Assembly (NCBI GenBank): GCA_030153935.1
Contig: JASKKX010000003.1
Span: 1 to 49,047 of the forward strand
Origin: Verrucomicrobiota bacterium
GTDB lineage: Bacteria > Verrucomicrobiota > Kiritimatiellia > Kiritimatiellales > Tichowtungiaceae
DNA length: 49,047 nt
Direction: 5' to 3'
The notes under the pieces were generated by a model. That model saw only the letters and a list, made by a program, of their open reading frames with translations, did no database searches and was not told the DNA's origin. Shown here one piece after another: positions 19,450 to 29,126 of the stretch. The position numbers were made by a program, and so were the translations under genes. The stretch's first letter is position 1, and every line of letters begins with the position of its first letter.

Positions 19450-19805
19450 TTGCCGCGCTGGCTGCGTTTGTTAAATGCACCGGCGATATTCCTCTATTAT
19501 GAAAAGGCGTTTTTTCCGCAATCTGATCAGCCTGCTGCTGTTGATTTCCCTGTTGATCCGCAGAAAAAAGAGCCCCTTGAAAAAAAGAAAGCCGACCGTT
19601 TCTTATTTTCCGGGGTGTCTTCGGCACAATCGGCCTTTTGTTCTGTTTCTATGGGAGTGATCGATTGATTCTGGCCGATTCAGGGATGCTGAACAAAACG
19701 CAGCCTTTCTTTGTAACGATCTTTGCGTTTTTTCCTGAAAGAAGAAATATCCGTCAACAACCGGTCTGCGCCTTCGCCTTCCTCTTCATTCTGGCGCGGA
19801 GTTGA
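19450..19805 (+). pseudogene. Possible decayed gene for a small membrane protein
   Basis: The 650 bases between the DUF255 gene and tyrA lack an intact gene, but two frames join into protein-like sequence. One gives FFPQSDQPAAVDFPVDPQKK and EKKKADRFLFSGV. A shift at about 19618 continues as FGTIGLLFCFYGSDRLILAD and ends LFILARS at 19805, with membrane-like segments. This could be a decayed or misread gene of unknown family, or chance. Confidence 0.25.
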
Positions 19806-19978
19806 CCTCAATGGAAGCGCTACGTCCGACAGGCTGTCAGGCGCGAGCTGCCTGGATCAATTCGTGTTGTAAAGGACGGTGCATTTCTCCGTTGTTTCCT
19901 TTGCCGCCTTTTGTAACACTCTCAGTTTCTAACCATTGGGAAAACCACGACGGTTTTTCCTTTGAACGGGAAAGACTG

Positions 19979-20818
19979 ATGATGAAAACAGTTGCCATAC
20001 TGGGAACCGGGCTGATGGGCTCATCGCTGGGACTTGCGCTGAAAAAGCGCAAGGTGCCGCTGCGCATTCATGCGTATGCCCGGCGCGAAGAAACCCGCAG
20101 GATCATGATTGCGCTGGAGGCGGCCGATGCGGTGTTTGACCGTCCGTCCGACGCGGTCAGAGATGCCGATCTGGTCGTTTTCTGTGTTCCGGTTCTGACG
20201 ATTCCTGAATTGGCAAAAGCCTGCTGTCCAAGTCTGAAACCCCGCGCGGTTCTCACGGATGTCGGAAGTACAAAGGCTCACCTGAACAAGCTGATGGCAG
20301 AGGTGCTGGCAGGCACAGAGACCGTATTTATCGGTTCGCATCCGATCTGCGGCTCTGAGCAGCAGGGCATCGAGGCGGGCGATGCAGATCTGTATGAAGG
20401 CGCTGTGACGGTCGTGACTCCTTTCGGTCCGTGCGACGCCGCTGCCCTTGACGCAGTTTCCAACCTTTGGAAAAGTGCCGGGTCTTCAATAAAGGTGATG
20501 GATGCCGAACAACACGACCGGATTCTGGCAACGACGAGCCACCTGCCGCATGTTGTTGCGGCGGCACTGACGCTTTCGGCAAACCACTGCGGAATTCTTT
20601 GCGGCAGTGGATTCCGTGATACAACACGTATCGCTGAGGGCTCGCCGCAGGTCTGGAGCGATATTGTATGCACCAATACCCCGGCACTGAAAGACGCGCT
20701 GAAGGTTTTTCGTGCGCATCTGGATGAACTCGATGAGTTGATCAGAAAACGTGACGGCGAAAAACTGGCAGACTGGTTTGCCGCCGCCCGGAACAAACGC
20801 AAGGAGCTTCTGGGTTAA
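19979..20818 (+). CDS. tyrA: Prephenate/arogenate dehydrogenase
   Basis: NAD(P)-dependent oxidative decarboxylation of prephenate (or arogenate) in tyrosine synthesis. The Rossmann motif VAILGTGLMGSSLGLAL opens the protein. DVGSTKAHL near residue 88, GSHPICGSEQQGIEAGD near 118 and TSHLPHVVAAAL near 180 are family signatures including the catalytic His. There is no chorismate mutase or ACT domain (279 residues). The frame is open ~175 bases further upstream without homology; ATG 19979 (or 19982) fits the fold. Its TAA overlaps the aroA ATG. A perfect palindrome at 20457-20473 encodes SNLWKS. Confidence 0.93.
   Translation: MMKTVAILGTGLMGSSLGLALKKRKVPLRIHAYARREETRRIMIALEAADAVFDRPSDAVRDADLVVFCVPVLTIPELAKACCPSLKPRAVLTDVGSTKAHLNKLMAEVLAGTETVFIGSHPICGSEQQGIEAGDADLYEGAVTVVTPFGPCDAAALDAVSNLWKSAGSSIKVMDAEQHDRILATTSHLPHVVAAALTLSANHCGILCGSGFRDTTRIAEGSPQVWSDIVCTNTPALKDALKVFRAHLDELDELIRKRDGEKLADWFAAARNKRKELLG
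20457..20473. repeat. Dispersed palindrome copy, perfect (in tyrA)
   Basis: TTTCCAACCTTTGGAAA. The identity with the uppS copy at 9860 extends through the following AAGTGCCGG. Confidence 0.75.
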
Positions 20819-22125
20819 TGCACTCTAAATCGGTTTATCCTGTTTCTGACTTTGGCGGAGAGCTGCGCGTTCCCGGCGATAAGAGCGTTTCCCAACGGAT
20901 TGCGATGCTGGCTGCGCTGGCAAAAGGCACGTCGGAAATTCGCGGTTTTCTGCGCGGCGAAGACGCCATGCGTACGCTGGGGGCAATGTGTTCGCTGGGG
21001 GCATCTGTGAAATTTGAGGGAAATCTGCTCAGGATTACCGGCACCGGTGGAAAATTCAAGGAACCGGCCAATCCCTTAAATATGGGAAACTCCGGTACCG
21101 GAACCCGGTTGCTGGCCGGCCTGCTGGCCGGGCAGAACATGACGGTGATTATGACGGGCGATGCATCCCTTTCGCGTCGCCCGATGGGGCGCGTCAAAAC
21201 TCCGCTGGAACAGATGGGGGCGCAGATTGAGTTGACCGGTGAGAAGGCCACGTTGCCCATGACGGTTCGCGGGACCCCCCTGCACGGCATCCGGTATGAA
21301 CTGCCGATGGCCTCTGCACAGGTGAAATCGTGTGTGCTGCTGGCCGGTCTGTTTGCGGAAGGAAAAACAACGGTGATTGAACCGCGCCCGACACGCGACC
21401 ACACGGAAAAACTTTTTCAAACACTGAATATCCCGATTGATATTAACGGTTTGGAAATCAGTATTCAGGGATTCGGGCGGAGAGGTCCGCAGATCGCGGC
21501 CCGCAGTCTGATTGTGCCCGGGGATTTTTCGAGTGCCGCGTTCTGGATTGCAGCGGTTGCGGCGCGGCCGGGGGCGGAGTTGATTGTGCGCGGAGTCGGG
21601 TTGAATCCGCGACGCACGGCACTGCTGGATGTGCTCAGGCGAATGGGCGCGCGGATTGAGGTTCATTTTACGGAAGAGCAGAATGACCCGATCGGAACCG
21701 TGCTGGTACGGGGCGCACGCCTGCGCGGAACTGAAATCGGCGGCGATGAAATCCCCAACCTGATTGATGAACTGCCGATGCTGGCGGTAACCGGTACTCT
21801 GGCGGAAGGCCGTACGATGATCCGCGATGCCGCGGAGCTGAGAGTGAAAGAGTCGGACCGTATTGCGGTGACAGCGGATCATCTGAGGGCGTTCGGGGCG
21901 GATGTGGAAGAGTATGCCGACGGCATGGCGGTGCGTGGTCCGGCAAAGCTCCACGCCCCGGAAAAACCGCTGGCGTCACATGGAGATCACCGGATCGCAA
22001 TGTCGATGGCAATGATGGCGACGTTTGCGGACGGGCCGGTCATTCTGCATGATGTGGATTGTGTCGCAACGTCATATCCTGAATTCTGGAACCATTTGGA
22101 ACAGTTAGGCGGTAAAATGAAATGA
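20818..22125 (+). CDS. aroA: 3-phosphoshikimate 1-carboxyvinyltransferase (EPSP synthase)
   Basis: Transfers enolpyruvyl from PEP to shikimate 3-phosphate, step six of the shikimate pathway. LRVPGDKSVSQRIAMLAAL (residues ~12-30) binds substrate, GNSGTGTRLLAGLLAG near 90 is the PEP signature, and RVKESDRI and HGDHRIAMSMAM are the C-terminal signatures. Length 435 is normal. It overlaps tyrA (TAATG) and the next gene (ATGA), so tyrA-aroA-cmk/plsC are almost certainly co-translated. Confidence 0.96.
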   Translation: MHSKSVYPVSDFGGELRVPGDKSVSQRIAMLAALAKGTSEIRGFLRGEDAMRTLGAMCSLGASVKFEGNLLRITGTGGKFKEPANPLNMGNSGTGTRLLAGLLAGQNMTVIMTGDASLSRRPMGRVKTPLEQMGAQIELTGEKATLPMTVRGTPLHGIRYELPMASAQVKSCVLLAGLFAEGKTTVIEPRPTRDHTEKLFQTLNIPIDINGLEISIQGFGRRGPQIAARSLIVPGDFSSAAFWIAAVAARPGAELIVRGVGLNPRRTALLDVLRRMGARIEVHFTEEQNDPIGTVLVRGARLRGTEIGGDEIPNLIDELPMLAVTGTLAEGRTMIRDAAELRVKESDRIAVTADHLRAFGADVEEYADGMAVRGPAKLHAPEKPLASHGDHRIAMSMAMMATFADGPVILHDVDCVATSYPEFWNHLEQLGGKMK

Positions 22126-23459
22126 GCGGGCAACGAATAATCGCAATTGACGGACCGGCGGCTTCAGGAAAGTCGACGGTGGCACACGAAACGGCGAAGC
22201 GGCTGAACTGCATTTATGTGGATTCAGGCGCTCTTTACCGCGGGGTGACCTGGAAGATGATTCAGGCCGGCGTGGATACGAAACATTCTCTGCAGGTGAT
22301 TCCCGCGCTGCTGAAATCCAAGTGGACGTTTACCGTCCGGGACGGCGCGGTGGTTTTTTCGATTGACGGTGTTGAGCCGGGAGATGCGCTGCGCAGCAAA
22401 CAAGTTACCGAAGCGGTTTCAGATATTGCGGCCATGCCGCCTGTGCGTAAGTTTGTCGTGCATCGTCTGCGCAAGCTCAGCAGCCTCGGATCGCTGGCGA
22501 TGGAAGGCCGCGATATCGGGTCCGTGGTTTTCCCGAAGACCCCGTATAAATTCTATCTCGATGCGAGTCCGGAAGAGAGGGCAAAGCGCCGCCATGCCGA
22601 GTTCACGGCAAAGGGTGAACCCGAAAAGGCTCAGGAGGTGCTCGAGTCGCTGCAGCGCCGTGATCAGAAAGATTCTTCGCGGAAAACGGCTCCGCTTAAA
22701 ATCGCTGACGGGGCCTATGTGATTGATACATCGGGTCATAATGTCGAGGAGGTCACAAAAATTGTGATCGACCGGATTCATGAACTGGAGCGGCCCCGAA
22801 GTGAGGCAATGATCAGTCCCGGGCTCTATCGTGCGGCCTGTAATGTGCTGGGTTTCGGCCTGAAAATCTGTAATCAGATCAAAGTGGTTGGGTTGCAGAA
22901 TGTACCGAAAACAGGCGGGCTGATTATTGCGTCCAACCACGCGAGTTATCTCGATCCGCCGGCGATCGGTTCGTTCTGCCGGATGCGCACCATCCATTTT
23001 ATGGCGCGTGACACTCTGTTTCGCAATCCCCTGATGAGCGGATTTATGCGTCATGTCGGAGTGATTCCGCTCGACCGGGAGCGCGGCGGCGACCTGAAAG
23101 CAATGAAGACCGCTATTCAGCTTCTGCAGGACGGCGGAGCGGTTGCCCTTTTCCCGGAGGGAACGAGGACGACTGACGGCAATCTGCAGCCGCCGAAGCC
23201 GGGAGTCGGTTTTCTGGTGGCCAAAGGCTGCTCACCCGTCGTGCCGGTCTATATCCACGGTTCGTATGAAGCGTGGTCGAAATACAGCGGCGGCTTGAAG
23301 CGCGTGCCGATCACTGTCATTTTCGGGCAATTGATTACACGGGAGGAAATTCGCCGGCTGGGTACCGGTCGCAAGGCCTATGCACTGATTGGCGAGTTGA
23401 TTATGAAACGAATCGCAGAACTGAAAGAAAAATTTGAAAAGGGACAGATTGATGAGTAA
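22122..23459 (+). CDS. cmk: Fused cytidylate kinase and 1-acyl-G3P acyltransferase
   Basis: One 445-residue frame carries two enzymes. Residues ~1-222 are CMP kinase: P-loop GPAASGKST, VDSGALYRGVTW, and MEGRDIGSVVFP, ending VTKIVIDRIHEL. Residues ~235-445 are a PlsC-type acyltransferase: the HX4D motif NHASYLDPP near 268, then FPEGTRTTDG near 345. CMP kinase makes CDP for nucleotide pools and the PlsC domain acylates lysophosphatidate. In Chlamydia the two genes are separate neighbours; fusion is less usual. The ATGA overlap with aroA fixes the start. Confidence 0.92.
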   Translation: MSGQRIIAIDGPAASGKSTVAHETAKRLNCIYVDSGALYRGVTWKMIQAGVDTKHSLQVIPALLKSKWTFTVRDGAVVFSIDGVEPGDALRSKQVTEAVSDIAAMPPVRKFVVHRLRKLSSLGSLAMEGRDIGSVVFPKTPYKFYLDASPEERAKRRHAEFTAKGEPEKAQEVLESLQRRDQKDSSRKTAPLKIADGAYVIDTSGHNVEEVTKIVIDRIHELERPRSEAMISPGLYRAACNVLGFGLKICNQIKVVGLQNVPKTGGLIIASNHASYLDPPAIGSFCRMRTIHFMARDTLFRNPLMSGFMRHVGVIPLDRERGGDLKAMKTAIQLLQDGGAVALFPEGTRTTDGNLQPPKPGVGFLVAKGCSPVVPVYIHGSYEAWSKYSGGLKRVPITVIFGQLITREEIRRLGTGRKAYALIGELIMKRIAELKEKFEKGQIDE

Positions 23460-24957
23460 GCAGGGAAAAACAGCGATTTCTCCGACACGGGAAGAAAATT
23501 ATCCGGAATGGTACCAGCAGGTAGTGCGCGCAGCCGAACTGGCTGAAAACAGCGATGTGCGCGGCTGCATGGTGATTAAGCCGTGGGGCTATGCCCTGTG
23601 GGAAAATATTCGTACGGCACTGGATCGTTTTTTTAAGGACACCGGTCATGTAAACGCCTATTTTCCGCTGTTTATCCCGAAAAGTTATCTGGAAAAAGAG
23701 GCCGAGCACGTCGAGGGTTTTGCCAAGGAGTGTGCGGTTGTGACGCATCACCGTCTTGAGGCGGGACCAAACGGCGGCCTGGTGCCGGCGGGGGAACTCG
23801 AAGAGCCGCTGGTGGTTCGCCCGACGTCTGAAACGATTATCGGGGCAGCGTATGCCAAATGGGTGCAGAGCTATCGTGACCTGCCGATTCTGATCAACCA
23901 GTGGGCCAATGTGGTTCGCTGGGAAATGCGTACCCGTCTGTTCCTGCGCACGACGGAATTTCTCTGGCAGGAAGGGCATACGGTTCATGAAACCAGCGAA
24001 GAAGCCTGGGATGAAACGGTTAAAATGCTCCAGGTCTACAAACAGTTTGCCGAAGAATACATGGCAATGCCGGTACTGACCGGCGAGAAGACCGCGGGGG
24101 AACGTTTCCCGGGCGCGGTCAATACGTTTTGCATTGAAGCGATGATGCAGGACTGCAAGGCGCTGCAGGCGGGGACGAGCCATTTCCTCGGGCAGAATTT
24201 TGCGAAATCATCCGGCATCAGCTTCCAGTCGCGTGCAGGTCGTGAAGAATTGGCGTGGACAACTTCCTGGGGGGTTTCTACACGTCTGATCGGTGGAATG
24301 GTAATGACACACGGCGATGACGACGGAATGATTATGCCGCCGCGCCTTGCTCCGTCGCACGTAGTGATTCTGCCGATTATCCGCAAAGACAGCGATCAGG
24401 AGAAAATCATGCGGTACTGCAATGAAACCGCCGAAATGCTTCGTGCACAGATGTATGCCGGTCGGCCACTGGAAGTGGCGGTGGATTCCCGTGATGTCAA
24501 TGCCGGTGAAAAAGGCTGGCAGTGGATTAAAAAGGGAATTCCGCTGCGTATCGAAATCGGTCCGCGCGATATGGAAAACAATGCAGTTTATGTGGCGCGT
24601 CGCGATAAAGGTGTGAAAGAAAAATACGGGCAGAGCCGGGCTGAATTTGTATCGACGGTTTCCTCCGTTCTGGAAGAGATGCAGCAGGGATTGTTCGAGC
24701 GAGCCTGTGCATTCCGTGCAGAAAACACACGGGAAATTGACAGCTGGGATGAATTTGTTGAGTTCTTTAAAGAAGGACGCGGCGGTTTCGCAATGTCCCA
24801 CTGGGACGGCACGGCGGAAACCGAACAGAAAATTAACGATGAATTGTCTGTGACCATCCGCTGTATTCCGTTTGATTATGAAACGACCGGTGCCGGATCG
24901 TGCATTGTCAGCGGACGGCCAAGCAAAGGCCGGGTGGTTTTCGCAAAGAGCTATTAG
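23452..24957 (+). CDS. proS: Prolyl-tRNA synthetase, archaeal/eukaryotic-like type
   Basis: Charges tRNA-Pro. The 501-residue length, the N-terminal REENYPEWYQQVVRAAELAE, and TSWGVSTRLIGGMVMTHGDD belong to the short archaeal/eukaryotic-like form and not the longer bacterial form with an editing insert. Class II motifs are visible: RPTSETIIGAAYAKW and EMRTRLFLRTTEFLWQEGHT. The C-terminal Ser-Tyr end (FAKSY) is typical of this form. ATG 23452 overlaps the cmk/plsC stop. No editing insertion is apparent between motifs 2 and 3. Confidence 0.94.
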   Translation: MSKQGKTAISPTREENYPEWYQQVVRAAELAENSDVRGCMVIKPWGYALWENIRTALDRFFKDTGHVNAYFPLFIPKSYLEKEAEHVEGFAKECAVVTHHRLEAGPNGGLVPAGELEEPLVVRPTSETIIGAAYAKWVQSYRDLPILINQWANVVRWEMRTRLFLRTTEFLWQEGHTVHETSEEAWDETVKMLQVYKQFAEEYMAMPVLTGEKTAGERFPGAVNTFCIEAMMQDCKALQAGTSHFLGQNFAKSSGISFQSRAGREELAWTTSWGVSTRLIGGMVMTHGDDDGMIMPPRLAPSHVVILPIIRKDSDQEKIMRYCNETAEMLRAQMYAGRPLEVAVDSRDVNAGEKGWQWIKKGIPLRIEIGPRDMENNAVYVARRDKGVKEKYGQSRAEFVSTVSSVLEEMQQGLFERACAFRAENTREIDSWDEFVEFFKEGRGGFAMSHWDGTAETEQKINDELSVTIRCIPFDYETTGAGSCIVSGRPSKGRVVFAKSY

Positions 24958-24977
24958 CAGTTCTGAAAGAGGATATT

Positions 24978-25571
24978 GTGGCAAAACGAAAATTTAAAAT
25001 CAAGGGAACCAAAGATTTTCTGGTCATCGCTGTCTTTTGCGGTTTTGTCTGCATCTGGTCCATTCGCGACGCCTGGTTCCCCACGGAACAAACGCTGAAA
25101 AAACACCCTCGTGAAATTCCTGTCGCATTTAAGATTTCCGGAGTCGTGGATCATATTCCGGTCAAACCGGGACAGAAAATTTCCGGAAAAACGGTGCTGT
25201 CGACCCTCCATGACGAAACGTATCGAATGCGAGTTGAAAAAGCCGAAGCGGCTCTTGAGGCAGCAAAAGCGGATCAGGACCCGTCGGCGATGGGAAAAGC
25301 GCTGGCAGATCTGATGGCGGCCCGCGCCGACCTGAATGCCTGCACGATTGAAAATACAGATATCACCTGGACCGGCTCGCATGGAGAAGAGGTTTTGCGC
25401 GGCGTAGTCAGCCGCGTGCTGGCGCGACCGGCTACGTATGTCGAAGCCGGGGCTCCGGTTTTAACGATTAAACCGCACGATACGTTTTATTTATTTAACA
25501 AAACGCTGGCCGTGATAATGTTTATTGGAATGGTTGCCGGGCTGATTTTCCACTGGATTGCTTCGAAGTAA
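24978..25571 (+). CDS. Small HlyD-like membrane protein
   Basis: A 197-residue protein with an N-terminal membrane helix (DFLVIAVFCGFVCIWSI), a periplasmic biotinyl/lipoyl-like segment (FKISGVVDHIPVKPGQKISG), a short helical hairpin (MRVEKAEAALEAAKADQD) and a second lipoyl half (VVSRVLARPATYVEAGAPVL). It ends in another membrane helix (TLAVIMFIGMVAGLIFHWI). The arrangement is that of a miniature membrane-fusion protein, but the C-terminal transmembrane helix is not standard. GTG at 24978 with AGAGGA upstream is the best start. No transporter partner is adjacent, and I cannot name a function. Confidence 0.7.
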   Translation: MAKRKFKIKGTKDFLVIAVFCGFVCIWSIRDAWFPTEQTLKKHPREIPVAFKISGVVDHIPVKPGQKISGKTVLSTLHDETYRMRVEKAEAALEAAKADQDPSAMGKALADLMAARADLNACTIENTDITWTGSHGEEVLRGVVSRVLARPATYVEAGAPVLTIKPHDTFYLFNKTLAVIMFIGMVAGLIFHWIASK

Positions 25572-25594
25572 TCGAAAAGGTTTCAGAATAGGGC

Positions 25595-25622
25595 TTGACC
25601 CTGTATCGTCCGTTACTAATAT
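25595..25622 (+). promoter_or_regulatory. Strong sigma70-type promoter of the IHF/HU gene
   Basis: TTGACC (25595-25600), 16-base spacer, TAATAT (25617-25622). It lies 64 bases before the ATG at 25686 and probably drives the IHF/HU gene, hisS and perhaps aspS. Confidence 0.65.
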
Positions 25623-25685
25623 GTCCGTCTTGTCTTGCTCTGTAACCCGTTACAGATAAGATAATTCGAAAGAGAGGGGGAATAC

Positions 25686-25967
25686 ATGACAAAAAGAGAT
25701 TTAGTCGTCCGTATCGCCGATGAAACCGGTCTTATTCAGCAGGATGTCGCCGCTGTTCTGCAGAAATCACTGGATTACATCATCGAGGCGCTGGAAAAAG
25801 GCGAGGCAGTCGAATTCCGCAATTTCGGAGTGTTTGAAATCAATGTCCGCAAAGCACGGATCGGTCGTAATCCGAATAAACCGGAAGATGTCGTAACGAT
25901 TCCCGAGCGCCGCGTTGTTAAATTCAAGCCCGGTAAAATCATGAAACAGCGCATTACCGGCATTTAG
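25686..25967 (+). CDS. HU/IHF-family DNA-binding protein
   Basis: A 93-residue nucleoid protein that bends DNA. TKRDLVVRIADETGL starts the dimerisation helices. VEFRNFGVFEINVRKARIGR and NPNKPEDVVTIPERRVVKFK cover the flexible DNA-binding arms with the conserved R-x-G-R-NP motif. The FGVFE core resembles the IHF/HU-like subgroup, but alpha, beta or HU identity cannot be fixed. A GAGAGGGGG ribosome-binding site precedes the ATG. hisS begins three bases after its stop. Confidence 0.93.
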   Translation: MTKRDLVVRIADETGLIQQDVAAVLQKSLDYIIEALEKGEAVEFRNFGVFEINVRKARIGRNPNKPEDVVTIPERRVVKFKPGKIMKQRITGI

Positions 25968-25970
25968 ATC

Positions 25971-27218
25971 ATGGCCTCCAGTCAGTTCCAACCCATTCAG
26001 GGCATGTCGGATATTGCCGCACCGGACAGTTTTCTCTGGCAGATGATCGAAGAACGGGCGCGCGATATTTTTACACGGTATTGCTTTTCAGAAGTCCGCA
26101 CTCCCATTCTAGAAAAAACAGAGCTCTTCATTCATTCTCTGGGCGACACCACGGATGTGGTGACCAAGGAAATGTATACTTTAGAAGATCGGGGCGGTCG
26201 CAAACTGACCCTGCGCCCCGAGGGAACCGCCAGTGCCATCCGCTATGTCGCCGCCGGCGGAGACAAAACGGCTTCCGCACGGATTTATTACATGGGGCCG
26301 ATGTTCCGCTGTGAACGCCCGCAGGCAGGCCGTAAGCGGCAGTTCCATCAGATCGGGGTGGAGGCAATCGGTGCTCCCAACCCGCTGGCTGATGCTGAAG
26401 TGATTGCCCTTCAGCTACATCTTCTTGCTGCATGGGGACTGGCCGACGCGAAAATCCGGCTCAACACGATCGGACTCCCCGAAGACCGTGCTGCTGTTTT
26501 AAACGGATTGCGCGAAGCGATCCGTCCCCGCCTGCACGAACTGCCTGAAGAGGCTCAACAGCGCTTTGAAACCAATGTCCTGCGGCTGCTCGACTCCAAG
26601 GATGAAGCTGTACAGAAGATTATTGGCGCTGCTCCGCCTGTCACTGAATTCATGTGTGCGGAGACACGTGCCTATCTCGATACCGTTGTCGAAACACTTC
26701 GGAATCTTGACATTGATGTCGAAGTGGATACCTCGCTTGTGCGCGGTCTCGACTATTATGTTCATACGGTCTGGGAAGTCGTGCATGGTGGACTCGGTGC
26801 GCAGAATGCGCTGGCAGGCGGGGGGCGTTACTGCATTCAGATTGGAAAAAATGCAGTAAACGGAGTTGGTTTCGCTATGGGAGTCGAACGCGTGATCGCG
26901 GCGCTGGAAGCTGGGGGGATCAGCGCCGTGCAGTTTGCTCCGCCGCCCCCGGTTTTCATTGTTTCTCTCGGTGAGGCGGCACTTAAAGAAAATCTGCTGC
27001 TGCTGCAGATGCTGCGGAAACACGGCGTTGCCTGTGAAATGGAGCTATCGGCCCGCAAAGTGCAGGCCCAGATGCGCCGTGCCAATAAAACCGGCGCACG
27101 GCAGGTGATCATCCGCGGTGACAGCGAACTCGAAAAAGGAATTTTTGTTCTTAAAAACATGGGCGACGGCACACAGAGCGAAGTCGATCTGCCTGAGCTG
27201 ATGAAACTTTTAACTTAA
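25971..27218 (+). CDS. hisS: Histidyl-tRNA synthetase
   Basis: Charges tRNA-His. The 415 residues contain motif 1 (YCFSEVRTPILEKTELF), motif 2 (LTLRPEGTASAIRYV then GPMFRCERPQAGRKRQFHQ), the histidine-binding VRGLDYYVHTVWEV near residue 258, and motif 3 (GVGFAMGVERVIAAL). A HGTP anticodon-binding domain follows (PPPVFIVSLGEAA). No Shine-Dalgarno is clear in the three-base gap after the IHF/HU gene, so translation is probably coupled. Confidence 0.96.
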   Translation: MASSQFQPIQGMSDIAAPDSFLWQMIEERARDIFTRYCFSEVRTPILEKTELFIHSLGDTTDVVTKEMYTLEDRGGRKLTLRPEGTASAIRYVAAGGDKTASARIYYMGPMFRCERPQAGRKRQFHQIGVEAIGAPNPLADAEVIALQLHLLAAWGLADAKIRLNTIGLPEDRAAVLNGLREAIRPRLHELPEEAQQRFETNVLRLLDSKDEAVQKIIGAAPPVTEFMCAETRAYLDTVVETLRNLDIDVEVDTSLVRGLDYYVHTVWEVVHGGLGAQNALAGGGRYCIQIGKNAVNGVGFAMGVERVIAALEAGGISAVQFAPPPPVFIVSLGEAALKENLLLLQMLRKHGVACEMELSARKVQAQMRRANKTGARQVIIRGDSELEKGIFVLKNMGDGTQSEVDLPELMKLLT

Positions 27219-27232
27219 TGGAGCTTTAAACC

Positions 27233-29035
27233 ATGCATTCGTTTCGTACACACAACTGCGGAGAGCTTCGCAAAGACCAGGTCGGACAGACCGTGCGCCT
27301 TTCCGGGTGGGTCAACACCATCCGCGATCACGGCGGCGTTCTTTTTATCGACCTGCGCGATCATTACGGCATGACTCAGATTGTGATCAGTCCGGAGAAA
27401 CCGTTTTATAAAAATATTGAACACTGGCGGGTTGAAACCGTTCTCTGTTTCACCGGGGAGATCGTTGCCCGCGATGCCGCCGCAGTGAATCCGAAGCTGC
27501 CCACCGGCGAGATCGAACTGGTGGCGGAAACGATGGAGGTACTCGGTGAAGCCGAGGTGATTCCTTTTCAGGTCAGCAAAGATGAGGACTGCTCTGAAGC
27601 ACTGCGCCTGAAATACCGATTTCTCGACCTGCGCCGTAAAAAACTGCACAGCAATATCATTTTGCGTTCCAAAGTGATTTCGCGGATGCGTCAGCTGATG
27701 ACGGAACAGGGATTTCTGGAATATCAGACGCCGATTCTCACCAGCTCTTCACCGGAGGGCGCGCGCGACTATCTCGTGCCGAGCCGTGTTCATCCCGGTA
27801 AATTCTATGCCCTGCCGCAGGCACCGCAGCAGTTCAAGCAGCTGCTGATGGTTTCCGGCTTTGACCGTTATTTTCAGATTGCTCCGTGCTTTCGTGATGA
27901 AGATGGACGTGCCGACCGCTCCCCCGGCGAATTTTATCAGCTCGATATGGAAATGGCCTTCGCGACACAGGAGGATGTTTTTGAGGTGAATGAAAAACTC
28001 CTGTCGGGCATCTTTTCGGAGTTCAGCAACCGGCAGGTGGATGCAGCACCGTTTTTGCGCATTCCGTATCTTGAGGCCATGGAAACATACGGAACCGATA
28101 AACCGGATCTGCGTAATCCGCTCATCATTCAGGATGCGAGCGAAATTTTTCGCAGTTGCGGCTTTAAGGCGTTTGCCGGCGTGGTCGCAAAGGGCGGGGT
28201 GGTCAAAACGATCGCCGTCAAAGGATGCGCCGGGCACCCCCGTAAATTTTTCGATGATATGATCGAATTCGCGCAGTCGGTCGGTGCCAAAGGACTGGGC
28301 TATATCAGCTGGATCGATGGGGAAGTCAAAAGTCCGATTGCCAAATTCCTTTCGGAAGATGAAATCGCTTCACTCAAAGCTCTCGGCGGCGTTGAAGACG
28401 GCGACACGATGTTCTTTATCGCGGATACGGTGAAAAACGCCCGGAGCATCGGCGGCGCGGTGCGCACTGAACTCGGCAGCCGCCTTGACCTGCTTGAAAA
28501 AGATGTTTTCCGCTTCTGCTGGATTGTCGACTTTCCAATGTTCGAGCTTGATGACGACGGCAAAGTGGAATTCAGCCACAATCCGTTCTCCATGCCGCAA
28601 GGCGGCATGAACGATCTGCTCAACAAAGATCCTCTCGATGTACTGGCCTACCAGTACGACATCGTCTGTAACGGAACCGAACTTTCGTCAGGCGCAGTCC
28701 GCAACCACAGTCCGGAACTGATGATCAAGGCCTTTGAAATCGCCGGCTACGGCCGTGAGGTGGTCGAATCCAAATTTCCGGCGCTTTACCGCGCCTTCCA
28801 GTACGGTGCGCCCCCGCATGCAGGGATTGCGCCGGGCGTAGACCGGATTGTCATGCTGCTCGCCGATGCCCCCAATATCCGCGAGGTGATTGCTTTCCCG
28901 ATGAACCAGAAAGCCGAAGACCTGCTGATGGGCGCGCCCTGCGAAGTGGAAATGAAACAGCTGCGCGAACTGCACATCAAACTCGACCTGCCGAAAAAGC
29001 AGGAAAAAGGCGCAGAACAGAGCTCGCAACAGTAG
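27233..29035 (+). CDS. aspS: Aspartyl-tRNA synthetase, bacterial type
   Basis: Charges tRNA-Asp, or both tRNA-Asp and tRNA-Asn if non-discriminating. The 600 residues have the N-terminal OB fold ([20 protein letters not shown]), class II motif 2 ([20 protein letters not shown]), a bacterial GAD insertion (around [20 protein letters not shown]) and motif 3 ([18 protein letters not shown] ending [17 protein letters not shown]). ATG 27233 follows hisS by 14 bases with a GGAG ribosome site. Confidence 0.96.
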   Translation: MHSFRTHNCGELRKDQVGQTVRLSGWVNTIRDHGGVLFIDLRDHYGMTQIVISPEKPFYKNIEHWRVETVLCFTGEIVARDAAAVNPKLPTGEIELVAETMEVLGEAEVIPFQVSKDEDCSEALRLKYRFLDLRRKKLHSNIILRSKVISRMRQLMTEQGFLEYQTPILTSSSPEGARDYLVPSRVHPGKFYALPQAPQQFKQLLMVSGFDRYFQIAPCFRDEDGRADRSPGEFYQLDMEMAFATQEDVFEVNEKLLSGIFSEFSNRQVDAAPFLRIPYLEAMETYGTDKPDLRNPLIIQDASEIFRSCGFKAFAGVVAKGGVVKTIAVKGCAGHPRKFFDDMIEFAQSVGAKGLGYISWIDGEVKSPIAKFLSEDEIASLKALGGVEDGDTMFFIADTVKNARSIGGAVRTELGSRLDLLEKDVFRFCWIVDFPMFELDDDGKVEFSHNPFSMPQGGMNDLLNKDPLDVLAYQYDIVCNGTELSSGAVRNHSPELMIKAFEIAGYGREVVESKFPALYRAFQYGAPPHAGIAPGVDRIVMLLADAPNIREVIAFPMNQKAEDLLMGAPCEVEMKQLRELHIKLDLPKKQEKGAEQSSQQ

Positions 29036-29126
29036 TCCGTGCAGGGATCGGGTCACTTACGGCCTGTCGCGGACGGGATGATTATCTGATTTTCGGTGTA
29101 AGCAGTTTGGAAAACAGCGCGCGCAC

